Shown here in pieces: positions 7,844-15,012 of a stretch of 27,361 bases of DNA. Source of the DNA: an uncultured Bacilli bacterium (lineage in GTDB: Bacteria > Bacillota_I > Bacilli_A > RF39 > UBA660); the NCBI GenBank assembly GCA_947627805.1, contig CANQXB010000005.1, positions 1 to 27,361 on the forward strand, read 5' to 3'. The position numbers were made by a program, and so were the translations under genes. The notes beneath the pieces are model-generated. The model saw nothing but the letters and a program-made list of their open reading frames with translations, ran no database searches and was not told where the DNA came from. How positions within the stretch are numbered: the first letter of the stretch is position 1; the number at the start of each line of letters is the position of its first letter.

Positions 7844-8332
7844 ATGGATGAGGAAATGGCAATTATTTATGCAAAATATTATCAGAGTGTCTATCGGTAT
7901 TTATTAAGTATCTCTAAAAATAAAGATATTGCGGAAGATATTACCGCGGAAACATTTTTAAAAGTTTTAAAGAATATTAATAAATATAATCCAAAATATA
8001 ATATGTTTACTTGGATATGTAATATTGCTAAAAATACTTATTATACCGAATATAAGAAAAATAAAAGATATACTCCTTTAGAAGAAGACTTTAAAGATAA
8101 CGAAAAAGATATTATCAATAAAATGATTGAAAGTGAAACCAATAGAGAAATATTAAAAGTTGTCCATACTTTAGAAGAACCATATAAAGAAGTATTTACT
8201 TTAAGAGTTTATGGTAATTTATCTTTTTTAGATATCGCTTCCATATTTAATAAAACGGAAAGTTGGGCTCGCGTAACTTTCTATCGTTCAAAAATTAAGA
8301 TAAAGGATGGTTTAAATGAAAAAGAATTGTAA
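7844..8332 (+). CDS. ECF-type RNA polymerase sigma factor
   Basis: This 162-aa sigma-70 family factor has only regions 2 and 4. Region 2 (about 8-72) includes YQSVYRYLLSISKNKDIAEDITAETFLKVL and NMFTWICNIAKNTYYTEYKK. Region 4 (about 104-155) has LEEPYKEVFTLRVYGNLSFLDIASIF and the helix-turn-helix ending ESWARVTFYRSKIKIK. Such factors usually respond to envelope stress and are held inactive by a membrane anti-sigma. The next gene overlaps this one by 17 bases and encodes exactly that. ATG 7844 follows GAGG (7834-7837). The absence of region 3 and the short length are normal for the group. The regulon is unknown. Confidence 0.93.
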   Translation: MDEEMAIIYAKYYQSVYRYLLSISKNKDIAEDITAETFLKVLKNINKYNPKYNMFTWICNIAKNTYYTEYKKNKRYTPLEEDFKDNEKDIINKMIESETNREILKVVHTLEEPYKEVFTLRVYGNLSFLDIASIFNKTESWARVTFYRSKIKIKDGLNEKEL

Positions 8333-9227
8333 TGTTATTAAAGATTTGTTACCTCTCTATTTAGATAAGGCTTGTTCTTTAGAATCAAAAGAATTAGTAG
8401 AAGAACATTTAAGTAATTGTGCAAATTGTCAAAAATATTTAGATGAACTAAAAGATAATATTGTTTTAACAAAAACTAATGAAGAAACTATTTTAAAAAA
8501 AATTAAACAAAAAATAAATTTAAAAATAATTAGAAATAGTTTACTAATTACTTTTAGTATTTTACTTGTAGCTTTTATTATTTTAAGATTTTGGAGTTTT
8601 TATGAGTTTACCGAAAAAAAGCCCAAAGATTTAAGAACCCTTATAAATGTGAATGCTTTTAAAAAAGAACAATGGAACTTTCAATTTATTAGTAAAGAAG
8701 TTGGTGGAAGAATGTTTGCTACAACAAGAGTTATGGAAGAAAATGGGGAAGATGTCACTTATATTTTCTTAAACTTAAAAAGTACTTTACAAGAACATTT
8801 GGAAAAAAGTATTTCTATTCCAGATCTTCCTTATGAAGATATTAGTTTAAATGGAAAAGTTAAAGTATATTATACAACAACTGATTTAAATCAAATAAAA
8901 GAAATGAGTTATCAAGAATTAAATGATATTATTAAAACTTCTGATTTAATTGCCACTAATGAGATTCTTAAAGAAGAAATAAATTGTGAGTTAAATAATC
9001 AAAATTATAGTTTGTTACTAGATTATTATAAGGGAAGTAAACAAATCATTAAAAGTGAAGGGGATGAGACTTTCCCAAAAGATTTACTTAAGACAGTTTA
9101 TAGTATTGATGGAACTTATCAAAGTATTTGGGCTTTAGATTTATTTACGGATGAATTATTTACGAAGATTAATGATTTTATGACTAAAAATGGGGGTAGC
9201 TGTGTAGTTAGAGAAGTTAATGAATAA
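8316..9227 (+). CDS. Anti-sigma factor with zinc-finger (ZAS-like) domain and membrane anchor
   Basis: This 303-aa membrane protein is predicted to bind and inhibit the upstream ECF sigma. Residues 1-45 carry the zinc anti-sigma motif His31-x3-Cys35-x2-Cys38 (in EEHLSNCANC), preceded by CNVIKDLLPLYLD as in RsiW-like proteins. One transmembrane helix lies at about 72-93. The remaining 210 residues should be outside and are not recognised; they would hold the sensing part. The start overlaps the sigma gene by 17 bases with AAGGATGG upstream, so the two are translationally coupled. The gene ends in a hairpin terminator that overlaps its own stop codon. Confidence 0.88.
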   Translation: MKKNCNVIKDLLPLYLDKACSLESKELVEEHLSNCANCQKYLDELKDNIVLTKTNEETILKKIKQKINLKIIRNSLLITFSILLVAFIILRFWSFYEFTEKKPKDLRTLINVNAFKKEQWNFQFISKEVGGRMFATTRVMEENGEDVTYIFLNLKSTLQEHLEKSISIPDLPYEDISLNGKVKVYYTTTDLNQIKEMSYQELNDIIKTSDLIATNEILKEEINCELNNQNYSLLLDYYKGSKQIIKSEGDETFPKDLLKTVYSIDGTYQSIWALDLFTDELFTKINDFMTKNGGSCVVREVNE

Positions 9228-9243
9228 AAATAACTTCTTTTTC
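9212..9243 (+). terminator. Terminator of the sigma/anti-sigma operon
   Basis: AGAAGTTA (9212-9219) pairs with TAACTTCT (9231-9238), followed by a T-rich run. The stem begins inside the anti-sigma coding sequence. Confidence 0.65.
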
Positions 9244-9266
9244 TTTGCAAAATAATAAAATAATAT

Positions 9267-9272
9267 TATAAT
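9267..9272 (+). promoter_or_regulatory. -10 box of a probably leaderless gene
   Basis: TATAAT at 9267-9272 puts the transcript start near 9279, three bases before ATG 9282. No Shine-Dalgarno is present. No good -35 is seen. Confidence 0.45.
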
Positions 9273-9281
9273 AAAAATAAG

Positions 9282-9956
9282 ATGAAAAAAGAAAAGAAAT
9301 ATTATATTTTTAAAATGCGGGGAATATTTTTACAAGTATTATCGACAATACTTCTTTTAGGAATGTTTTTAATTACGGCTTTCTTATATCAAACTTATAA
9401 TATTACTGAATATAGTTATTTAATTGTCTATTTTTTATTATTTCCTTACTTTTTTTTACATGAATTAGTGCATGCTTTATTTTATTATTTAAATGGGGCT
9501 AAAAAAGAAAATATCACTTTTGGTGTGCATTTAGAAAAAGGAGTCTTTTGTTGTTTAGTTAAAGAAAATGTTAGTAAAAAAAATATTTTAATGTCTTTAA
9601 TTAGTCCTTTCTTATTTTTAGGAGTTATTCCTTATATTGTTGGCATTATTAGCGAAAACATTGTAATTACTTTTTTAGCTCTTTTAAATATCGCTGGGTG
9701 TTCAGGAGATTTAATAATGTTTATTGATTTTTTAAAACTTAAAGATTTTGAATATTCGGAATTTGATAATCCCGTGGCTTTTGGCCTTTATAGTAAAGAA
9801 GATTTAAGTCAAAAAAAATTATTAGGTTTAAAATATGTTGAGACTACTTCTAATTTAGAAATTAAAGATTTTGAGAAAATAACTATTAGTAAAACTAGTT
9901 GGTGGTTTATGTTAATTTATTATTTATTTGGTTTTCTATTTTTGATATATATTTAA
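9282..9956 (+). CDS. DUF3267 family membrane metalloprotease-like protein
   Basis: This 224-aa membrane protein carries HELVH (His60-Glu61-x-x-His64), a zincin-type zinc site set in a hydrophobic helix (YFFLHELVHALFYYL). LMSLISPFLFLG and a conserved glycine-rich segment NIAGCSGDLIMFIDFLKL follow. This is the DUF3267 pattern, annotated as putative zincin peptidases; no substrate is established. About five transmembrane helices are predicted. ATG 9282 has no Shine-Dalgarno and sits about 3 bases after the predicted transcript start. The downstream phosphodiesterase begins 10 bases after the stop with its own AGGTG, so both are probably one operon. Confidence 0.82.
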   Translation: MKKEKKYYIFKMRGIFLQVLSTILLLGMFLITAFLYQTYNITEYSYLIVYFLLFPYFFLHELVHALFYYLNGAKKENITFGVHLEKGVFCCLVKENVSKKNILMSLISPFLFLGVIPYIVGIISENIVITFLALLNIAGCSGDLIMFIDFLKLKDFEYSEFDNPVAFGLYSKEDLSQKKLLGLKYVETTSNLEIKDFEKITISKTSWWFMLIYYLFGFLFLIYI

Positions 9957-9966
9957 GAGGTGAAAA

Positions 9967-11775
9967 ATGAAAAAGAATTTAAAAAATATACTACGTTTTA
10001 ATATTAAAACTTTACTTTTATTTGAAGCTTTTTATAAAATGGCTTCTGTTATCATTTTTACACCCTTGTTTTTAGAAATATTTAAATTAATTACTAAAAT
10101 AAGTGGTTATGCTTATTTAACTATTGAAAATGTCTTTAGTTTTTTACTTAATCCTTTAACTATTTTATTTTTAATTATTTTAATTATATTACTTACTTTT
10201 TATACCATTATTGATATTAGTACCATAATTATTATTTTAGATTATTCTTGGCATGAAGAAAAAATTGGCATAAAAAAAGCTTTAATTTTAGCCTTAAAAA
10301 AATCTGTTCGGGTTTTTAAAAAAGAAAATATTCTTTTACCTTTATTAGTTATTTTTCTAATTCCTTTTTTAAATTTAGGAATATCATCTAGTTTTATTTC
10401 GACCATTAAGATTCCCGAATTTATTACAGATTATATTATGAGCAATCAATTTTTAAGCATTTTATATGGTCTTGTTTTAATCATTCTTTCTCTTGTTTTA
10501 TTTAGATGGCTTTATGTTTTACATTATTTTGTTTTAGAGGATTGTAATTTTAAAGAAGCACGAAAGAAAAGCATTAAATTAGCTCAAAAAAATAAAATAA
10601 AAGATTATTTAAAAATTACTTTTACCCAAATAATTTTAACTTTAGTTTATATTTTCTTTATTTTGATAAGTATTATTTTAATTGTCCTTCTTTATAAATG
10701 GTTAGGAAATTTAAGCAGTTTACCAATAACTTTAATTTGGTTATTCATTGCTTTCTCTTTTGTGGTTGTGGTTTTACTGGCTACTCCCGTTAGTTATGGA
10801 GTTATAAGTTTACTTTATTATCGCCATAAAGAAAAGAAAGGAGAAAAAGTTAAAAATATTAAATTATTAAAAACTAATGCTCCCCATATTAATAAAAGAT
10901 TTAATATCTTTAAATATGCCGTTATAATTTTAGTCATTATTTCAGGGACAATTCTTACGATTAATGTTTTAAATGGTAATTATGATTTAAAAATTGAAAA
11001 TGTTAAATTGATGGAAGTTACTGCTCATAGAGGAGCCTCCGTTAAATACCCGGAAAATACAATGGCTGCTTTTGTCGGAGCTAAAGAATTAAATGCTGAT
11101 TGGGTAGAGTTAGATGTTCAACAAACTAAAGATGAAAAGTTAATTATTTTACATGATACTAATTTAAGAAGAACAACCGGGGTAAATGTTAATACTTGGG
11201 AGGCAACTTTAGAAGAAATAAAAGCTTTAGATGCCGGTAGTTTCTTTAGTAAAGATTTTAAAGATGAAAGAATTCCTACTTTAGAAGAAGTTTTAATCTA
11301 TGCTAAAGATAATAATTTAAAACTTAATATTGAATTAAAACCAACGGGCCATGAAGTTGATTTTGAAAAAATGGTGGTAGAGCTAATTAAAAAATATCAT
11401 TATGAAGATAAATGTGTTATCACTTCGCAAGTATATGATGTTTTAAAAAATGTTAAAGAATATGCTAAAGATGTTCATACGGTTTATGTTATGAGTTTTG
11501 CTTATGGCGACATTTTAGAATTAGAATATGCTGATAATTTTAGTATTGAAGCCTCTAGTATAAATAGGCCTTTAGTTAAAAAAATTCATAATTCAGGGAA
11601 AGAAGTATATGCTTGGACGGTTAATACTAAAGAAAGTATTCAAGAAATGATTGATTTAAATGTCGATAATATTATTACCGATAATATTACTTTAGCTAAA
11701 AATTTGGTTTATGAAAGTAAAACCAGCAATTTAATAGGAGAATATATAAATTTAGTGAATAATTTATTGGCTTAA
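9967..11775 (+). CDS. Membrane-anchored glycerophosphodiester phosphodiesterase
   Basis: This 602-aa protein has two parts. Residues 1-330 form a membrane domain of about eight helices of the glycerophosphodiesterase-associated type. Residues 345-585 are a GDPD TIM barrel that hydrolyses glycerophosphodiesters to glycerol-3-phosphate and an alcohol. Catalytic residues are visible: HRGA with His354 and Arg355, ENT shortly after, Glu381 and Asp383 in WVELDVQ, and His396-Asp397 in LHDTNLRRTTG. LNIELKP and AWTVNT further on are also typical. The catalytic part follows a last helix, so it is expected outside, where it could act on phospholipid or lipoteichoic acid breakdown products. RBS AGAGGTG precedes ATG 9967. 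It is co-transcribed with the DUF3267 gene. Confidence 0.92.
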   Translation: MKKNLKNILRFNIKTLLLFEAFYKMASVIIFTPLFLEIFKLITKISGYAYLTIENVFSFLLNPLTILFLIILIILLTFYTIIDISTIIIILDYSWHEEKIGIKKALILALKKSVRVFKKENILLPLLVIFLIPFLNLGISSSFISTIKIPEFITDYIMSNQFLSILYGLVLIILSLVLFRWLYVLHYFVLEDCNFKEARKKSIKLAQKNKIKDYLKITFTQIILTLVYIFFILISIILIVLLYKWLGNLSSLPITLIWLFIAFSFVVVVLLATPVSYGVISLLYYRHKEKKGEKVKNIKLLKTNAPHINKRFNIFKYAVIILVIISGTILTINVLNGNYDLKIENVKLMEVTAHRGASVKYPENTMAAFVGAKELNADWVELDVQQTKDEKLIILHDTNLRRTTGVNVNTWEATLEEIKALDAGSFFSKDFKDERIPTLEEVLIYAKDNNLKLNIELKPTGHEVDFEKMVVELIKKYHYEDKCVITSQVYDVLKNVKEYAKDVHTVYVMSFAYGDILELEYADNFSIEASSINRPLVKKIHNSGKEVYAWTVNTKESIQEMIDLNVDNIITDNITLAKNLVYESKTSNLIGEYINLVNNLLA

Positions 11776-11828
11776 AGTCTAGTTAATGTCAATTGTTTTT
11801 AAAAAAACTTTTTCTTAATTATTAGAAT

Positions 11829-11837
11829 TGTTACAAT
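11829..11837 (+). promoter_or_regulatory. Extended -10 promoter
   Basis: TG-n-TACAAT lies at 11829-11837. The predicted start is near 11844, at the first base of AGGAG, giving a 12-nt leader to ATG 11856. Confidence 0.5.
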
Positions 11838-11855
11838 TTAATTAGGAGTATATTT

Positions 11856-12431
11856 ATGAATGAAAATGTAAGAGAAAATTATTATGATATGCAAAAAAGG
11901 ATTAAGGCTTTGGGAAATATCAAAAATGTTGTCAATAATCCCGAAATGCTAATGAGTATTATTGGCTATAATGGTGATAGGCATTATTTATGTGCTTTTA
12001 TTGATGAAGTTAATAAGGCTTTAGAAGAAAAAACTTTGAAAGAAGAAGATTTAAGTTTATTTCGAAATGGTTTCTTTGTCGATAAAATCATTAATTTAAA
12101 AGATACAGTTGAGGCAACTTTTCCAAGAGAATTACAAACGGCCGAAAGATTAGATAAAATAAATTATATGTCTTTGTTAGAAGATGAAAAATCCCTAGCG
12201 GTTAGTTATACTCATCCGGAGATAATCGCCGCTTTGTGTGGGGAAAACCCTGATAAAGATTTAACTTGGTGGTTAGGCTCTGGAACATTTGCATCTTTAC
12301 CGGGTGATGTTCAAATGGTTATTATTGGTGAAGTTTTAAAAAGAGGAAATATTGAAGTGGCTCAAAAGTTAATTAAAGATGCCACTTATAATTTAGAACC
12401 TTATAAGGAAGAACCAGAATTAAAAAGATAA
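11856..12431 (+). CDS. Conserved-looking soluble protein of unknown function
   Basis: I do not recognise this 191-aa protein. It has no signal peptide or transmembrane helix. Its middle is helical and charged. The C-terminal half has a run with several Trp and Gly residues (DLTWWLGSGTFASLPGDVQM) that looks like a conserved structural core, followed by helices (EVLKRGNIEVAQKLIKDATY). AGGAG lies 7 bases before ATG 11856. It is a single-gene unit with its own promoter and terminator. Base and codon use match its neighbours, so it looks native. Confidence 0.75.
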   Translation: MNENVRENYYDMQKRIKALGNIKNVVNNPEMLMSIIGYNGDRHYLCAFIDEVNKALEEKTLKEEDLSLFRNGFFVDKIINLKDTVEATFPRELQTAERLDKINYMSLLEDEKSLAVSYTHPEIIAALCGENPDKDLTWWLGSGTFASLPGDVQMVIIGEVLKRGNIEVAQKLIKDATYNLEPYKEEPELKR

Positions 12432-12436
12432 ATTTC

Positions 12437-12462
12437 AAAGAGAGACTAAATTCTCTTTTTTT
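12437..12462 (+). terminator. Intrinsic terminator
   Basis: AAAGAGA (12437-12443) pairs with TCTCTTT (12452-12458) and runs into a T tract ending at 12462. Confidence 0.75.
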
Positions 12463-12473
12463 ATGGAATAATA

Positions 12474-12514
12474 TTGACAACTGTGTATATACTGTATATA
12501 ATTGTATATACAGG
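12474..12514 (+). promoter_or_regulatory. GntR/ABC operon promoter with overlapping palindromic operator
   Basis: A consensus promoter has TTGACA at 12474-12479 and TATAAT at 12497-12502 with a 17-bp spacer. A perfect 9-bp inverted repeat, CTGTATATA (12492-12500) and TATATACAG (12505-12513), covers the -10 and the transcript start near 12509. GTATATA occurs three times (12485, 12494, 12504), one helical turn apart. A GntR protein bound here would block the promoter, so autorepression is likely. Confidence 0.75.
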
Positions 12515-12521
12515 TGATAAT

Positions 12522-12896
12522 ATGGAAATAATTATTAGTAATTCTAGTAACATTCCTATTTATGAGCAAATAAAAGAAGAAGTCAAAAGTAAAATCGTTA
12601 GTGGTGAATTAGAAGAAGGAGAAATGCTTCCTTCTATTAGAAGTTTAGCTAAAGATTTAAGAGTTAGTGTGATAACTACAAAAAATGCTTATGAAGAATT
12701 AGAAAAAGAAGGCTATGTAAAAACCATTCCCTCTAAAGGGGTTTATGTTAATAAAATAAATTGGGAATTAGCCAAAGAAGAACAACTTAAAAAAATTGAA
12801 ACTTTAATGGAAAGAGCCATTAATATGGCGAAGATTAATAATATAAGTAAAAAAGAATTAAAAGATTTAATAAGTGTTTTATATGAGGAGGAATAA
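12522..12896 (+). CDS. GntR-family repressor (YtrA subfamily)
   Basis: This 124-aa protein has the winged helix at about 1-72 (IPIYEQIKEEVKSKIVSG, LPSIRSLAKDLRVS, TTKNAYEELEKEGYV, SKGVYV). A short helical C-terminus of about 50 residues follows instead of a large ligand domain. That size and layout match the YtrA subgroup, which represses adjacent ABC transporter operons. The true start is ATG 12522 with AGGTGA four bases upstream; upstream in-frame codons overlap the -35 box and cannot be coding. The stop codon directly abuts the ABC ATPase start, and GAGGAGG in the end of this gene is that gene's ribosome site. The inducer is unknown; in relatives, wall-active agents induce such operons. 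Confidence 0.93.
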   Translation: MEIIISNSSNIPIYEQIKEEVKSKIVSGELEEGEMLPSIRSLAKDLRVSVITTKNAYEELEKEGYVKTIPSKGVYVNKINWELAKEEQLKKIETLMERAINMAKINNISKKELKDLISVLYEEE

Positions 12897-13745
12897 ATGA
12901 CTAATATTTTAGAAATTAAAAATTTAAATAAAAAGTACCCTAATTTTACTTTAAAAGATGTAAATATTACTTTACCTAAAGGAGCCATCATGGGTTTTAT
13001 TGGCGAAAATGGAGCGGGTAAAACCACAACGATTAAAGCTATTTTAAATATTATTAAAGATTATGAAGGTTCCATTAAATTATTTGATAAAGATAATAAT
13101 GATGAAGTAGTAAAAGAAGATATAGGAGTTGTCTTAGATGAAACGTTTTTTTCCGAAATACTTTTAATAAAAGATATTAATCCAATAATGCAAGGAATAT
13201 TTAAAAATTGGGACAGTAATTTATTTTTTAAATATTTAGATAAGTTTAATTTAAATAAAAATCAAAAAATTAAAACTTTATCTAAAGGAATGAAAAAGAA
13301 ATTAGAAATAATTACGGCGATATCACATCATCCTAAATTACTTATTTTAGATGAACCGACAAGTGGTCTTGATCCAGTAGCTAGGAATGATGTTATGGAA
13401 TTATTTCAAAGTTTTATTGAAAATGAAGATTGTGCTATTTTCTTTTCCACTCATATTACAACGGATTTAGAACATATTGCGGATTATATTACCTTTATTA
13501 ATGAAGGAAAAATTGTTTTAAGTAAAACTAAAGATGAAATAATAGATAATTATGGAATTGTTAAATGTAAGAGTACTGATTTTCAAAAATTTTTCAAAGA
13601 AGATTATTTAAAATATCGGAAAAATAAATATGAATATGAAGTTTTAGTAGAAAATAAAAAAGAATTTAAGAAAAAATATCATGACTTAGTTATTGATAAA
13701 ATAACTTTAGAAGACTTAATGGTCTTAATGATTAAGGGAGAATAA
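12897..13745 (+). CDS. ABC transporter ATP-binding protein
   Basis: This 282-aa ATPase subunit has Walker A GENGAGKTT at 36-44, signature LSKGM at 128-132, Walker B LLILDE ending at Asp152-Glu153, the D-loop SGLDP, and the switch histidine in FFSTHI. The nucleotide-binding domain ends near residue 215. The rest is a small C-terminal domain common in this type. It should pair with the membrane protein encoded next. Its start abuts the GntR stop and the permease starts 1 base after its stop, so it is a tight operon. Export is suggested by the ABC-2 type partner and the lack of a binding protein; the substrate cannot be read from sequence. Confidence 0.94.
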   Translation: MTNILEIKNLNKKYPNFTLKDVNITLPKGAIMGFIGENGAGKTTTIKAILNIIKDYEGSIKLFDKDNNDEVVKEDIGVVLDETFFSEILLIKDINPIMQGIFKNWDSNLFFKYLDKFNLNKNQKIKTLSKGMKKKLEIITAISHHPKLLILDEPTSGLDPVARNDVMELFQSFIENEDCAIFFSTHITTDLEHIADYITFINEGKIVLSKTKDEIIDNYGIVKCKSTDFQKFFKEDYLKYRKNKYEYEVLVENKKEFKKKYHDLVIDKITLEDLMVLMIKGE

Positions 13746-13746
13746 T

Positions 13747-14364
13747 ATGAAAGGATTTATTGTTAAAGATTTATTAATTGTTAAAGAAAATTTAAAAGCC
13801 TCACTAATTATTTTAGGAGTTTATTTACTATTATTTATAGGTAATCCTTCTAATTTATCTTTTTTGCCACCCTTTATGAGTTTTTATTTAATGCTTTCAA
13901 CTTTTAGTTATGATGAATTAAATAAGTGGGAAAGTTATGCTTTTAGTTTTCCTAGTGGGAGAAGAAATATTGTTTTATCAAAATATATTAGTACCTTTAT
14001 TTTAACATTAATTTCTTATGCTTTAATTTTTGTCTTATCTATTGGTATATCTTTATATTTGCATAATTTAAATTTTGGGGAAATGTTTATAACCTTTTTA
14101 GCCAATATGGCATCAATTATCTTTCTTTTATCTATCATTTATCCAATTATTTTTAAGTTTGGTATAGAAAAAGCCCGCCTTGCTATTTTCTATGTAGTTG
14201 TTGGTATTGTTTTGCTTTTTACCCTTGTAGGTAATTTTATTAGCACTAATATTTTAAACAGTATTTTTAAAGTTTTTATTTATATAATGCCTTTTATTGT
14301 ATTAGGTACTTTAATCTTATCTTATCTGCTATCAATCAAAATCATGGCTAAGAAAGAACTATAG
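13747..14364 (+). CDS. ABC-2 type membrane subunit
   Basis: This 205-aa polytopic protein has six probable helices. The N-terminal MKGFIVKDLLIVKENLK, the segment FSYDELNKWESYAFSFP with GRRNIVLSKYI after TM2, and the C-terminal ending SIKIMAKKEL are typical of the small ABC-2 family found next to YtrA-type regulators and ATPases. With the preceding ATPase it would form a homodimeric transporter. The stop codon (14362-14364) lies at the first bases of the downstream duplicated RNA unit, but the protein end looks natural, so it does not appear truncated. Confidence 0.88.
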   Translation: MKGFIVKDLLIVKENLKASLIILGVYLLLFIGNPSNLSFLPPFMSFYLMLSTFSYDELNKWESYAFSFPSGRRNIVLSKYISTFILTLISYALIFVLSIGISLYLHNLNFGEMFITFLANMASIIFLLSIIYPIIFKFGIEKARLAIFYVVVGIVLLFTLVGNFISTNILNSIFKVFIYIMPFIVLGTLILSYLLSIKIMAKKEL

Positions 14365-14369
14365 GATTA

Positions 14370-14398
14370 TTGCTAAAGTTTAAATAATATGTTAAAAT
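14370..14398 (+). promoter_or_regulatory. Promoter of antisense RNA 1
   Basis: TTGCTA at 14370-14375 and TAAAAT at 14393-14398 are 17 bp apart, with TG before the -10 (extended -10). The same elements recur at 14753-14758 and 14776-14781 in the second copy. Confidence 0.65.
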
Positions 14399-14404
14399 GT
14401 ATTT

Positions 14405-14523
14405 AGCAAGAAAAGTTGCATAAAATAAAAAAGGGAACATTCAGTTTTGCAACGTTGAATGTCCACCCATATTATTGAGAAGACATTTAATTCAAATTGT
14501 TATGAATTAAGTGTCATTTTTTT
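14405..14523 (+). ncRNA. Candidate antitoxin antisense RNA 1
   Basis: The predicted RNA of about 119 nt runs from the TTGCTA/TAAAAT promoter to a strong terminator. In the terminator GACATTTAATTC (14482-14493) pairs with GAATTAAGTGTC (14504-14515), followed by T7. No ORF with a ribosome site is seen in it. It is fully complementary to the 3' untranslated part and last three codons of the convergent peptide gene at 14514-14606. This is the overlap used by txpA/ratA- and bsrG/SR4-type modules. Existence and role are inferred. Confidence 0.6.
14425..14468 (-). terminator. Terminator of toxin mRNA 1
   Basis: Read on the minus strand, GGACATTCA pairs with TGAATGT-TCC (one bulge), framed by GGG and CCC, followed by T6. 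It lies inside the region transcribed as antisense RNA 1. Confidence 0.6.
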
Positions 14524-14606
14524 ATTGTAATTATCAAAAAGATAATTAAGAATAAAATGATAGAAATGAACTTTAAAACTCTTACAATAAAAGTTCTTGT
14601 TTTCAT
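14514..14606 (-). CDS. Small hydrophobic peptide, candidate type I toxin 1
   Basis: This 30-aa peptide starts MKTRTFIVRVLK, has one continuous hydrophobic helix (about 13-28, Ile/Leu/Phe rich) and ends TIKK. A basic start, single transmembrane helix and lysine end are the pattern of membrane-active type I toxins (TxpA/BsrG/Fst-like). The ribosome site is unusually strong: AAAGGGGG (minus strand, 14622-14615), 8 bases before ATG 14606. It is preceded by a short hairpin that would pair with it. The minus-strand promoter has TTGTTT and TATAAT (-10 at 14677-14672, 17-bp spacer) and predicts a start near 14665. Toxicity is an inference; the coding signal itself is good for so short a gene because a second copy keeps the same design. 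Confidence 0.68.
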   Translation of the reverse strand: MKTRTFIVRVLKFISIILFLIIFLIITIKK

Positions 14607-14614
14607 TTTATCAA

Positions 14615-14639
14615 CCCCCTTTCCATTTAGAATGGAGGT
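14615..14639 (-). promoter_or_regulatory. Shine-Dalgarno-sequestering hairpin of toxin mRNA 1
   Basis: On the minus strand ACCTCCATT folds back on AATGG-AA-AGG across a 3-base loop. CCATT pairs with AATGG, and CCT reaches the AGG of the ribosome site. Translation would be limited until this opens. Confidence 0.45.
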
Positions 14640-14752
14640 AGACACTCAACAAACTGTTATTCCCTATAAAAATTATATATCATTAATAGATTCAAAACAA
14701 GCGAACAAAAGAGATTTTTTGCATATAAGAAAGAATTATAATTTTAGGATTA

Positions 14753-14781
14753 TTGCTAATTTTTAAATAATATGTTAAAAT
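14753..14781 (+). promoter_or_regulatory. Promoter of antisense RNA 2
   Basis: TTGCTA (14753-14758), 17 bp, TAAAAT (14776-14781) with an upstream TG, identical in design to the first copy. Confidence 0.65.
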
Positions 14782-14787
14782 GTATTT

Positions 14788-14900
14788 AGCAAGAAAAATT
14801 GCATAAAATAAAAAAGGGAAATACTTAACTTTGCATTGTTGAGTACTTACCCTAAAAGGTTTTCGTACTTAATCTATTGCAGATTGAGTACTATTTTTTT
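14788..14900 (+). ncRNA. Candidate antitoxin antisense RNA 2
   Basis: The predicted RNA is about 113 nt and ends in a hairpin, GTACTTAATCT (14865-14875) with AGATTGAGTAC (14881-14891), then T7. It is antisense to the 3' end of the peptide gene at 14891-14980 and to that transcript's terminator. All hairpin arms differ from copy 1 while their positions are kept, which predicts separate pairing specificity. Confidence 0.6.
14808..14853 (-). terminator. Terminator of toxin mRNA 2
   Basis: On the minus strand AAGTACTCAAC pairs with GTTAAGTATTT (one mismatch, one wobble), framed by GGG and CCC, followed by T6. Confidence 0.55.
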
Positions 14901-14980
14901 ATAGCCAGCATCATTACTGATACTATTTGTAAAATGATAATTAAGATTAGAAATGAGATTAATAAATCTTTTCTCTTCAT
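14891..14980 (-). CDS. Small hydrophobic peptide, candidate type I toxin 2
   Basis: This 29-aa peptide starts MKRKDLLISFL, continues as one hydrophobic helix (about 6-26) and ends AIKK, like its partner in copy 1 and like putative holin-like toxins of Firmicutes. The ribosome site GAAAGGGGG (minus, 14998-14990) is 9 bases before ATG 14980. It is buried in a hairpin with GCCTCTTTC of the leader. The promoter -10 is at 15051-15046 (minus), in a segment identical to that of copy 1; the predicted start is near 15039. Stop is TAG, followed by the terminator of its mRNA at 14853-14808. Peptide sequence diverges from copy 1, but length, charge pattern and all control elements are kept. Confidence 0.7.
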   Translation of the reverse strand: MKRKDLLISFLILIIILQIVSVMMLAIKK

Positions 14981-14988
14981 AATATCAA

Positions 14989-15012
14989 GCCCCCTTTCTA
15001 AGTGAAAGAGGC
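14989..15012 (-). promoter_or_regulatory. Shine-Dalgarno-sequestering hairpin of toxin mRNA 2
   Basis: On the minus strand GCCTCTTTC (15012-15004) pairs with GAAAGGGG (from 14998 down) across a 5-base loop, with one U-G wobble. It hides the ribosome site more fully than in copy 1. Confidence 0.55.

Noticed and set aside
12474..12521. N-terminal extension of the GntR protein from TTG 12474
   Set aside because: Those bases are the -35, -10 and operator; the ATG at 12522 has AGGTGA at the right distance and matches the family start.
14557..14766. 69-codon open frame on the plus strand in the gap before nifJ
   Set aside because: It runs antisense through the toxin 1 gene and its leader, has no ribosome site, and ignores the clear hairpin and promoter structure.
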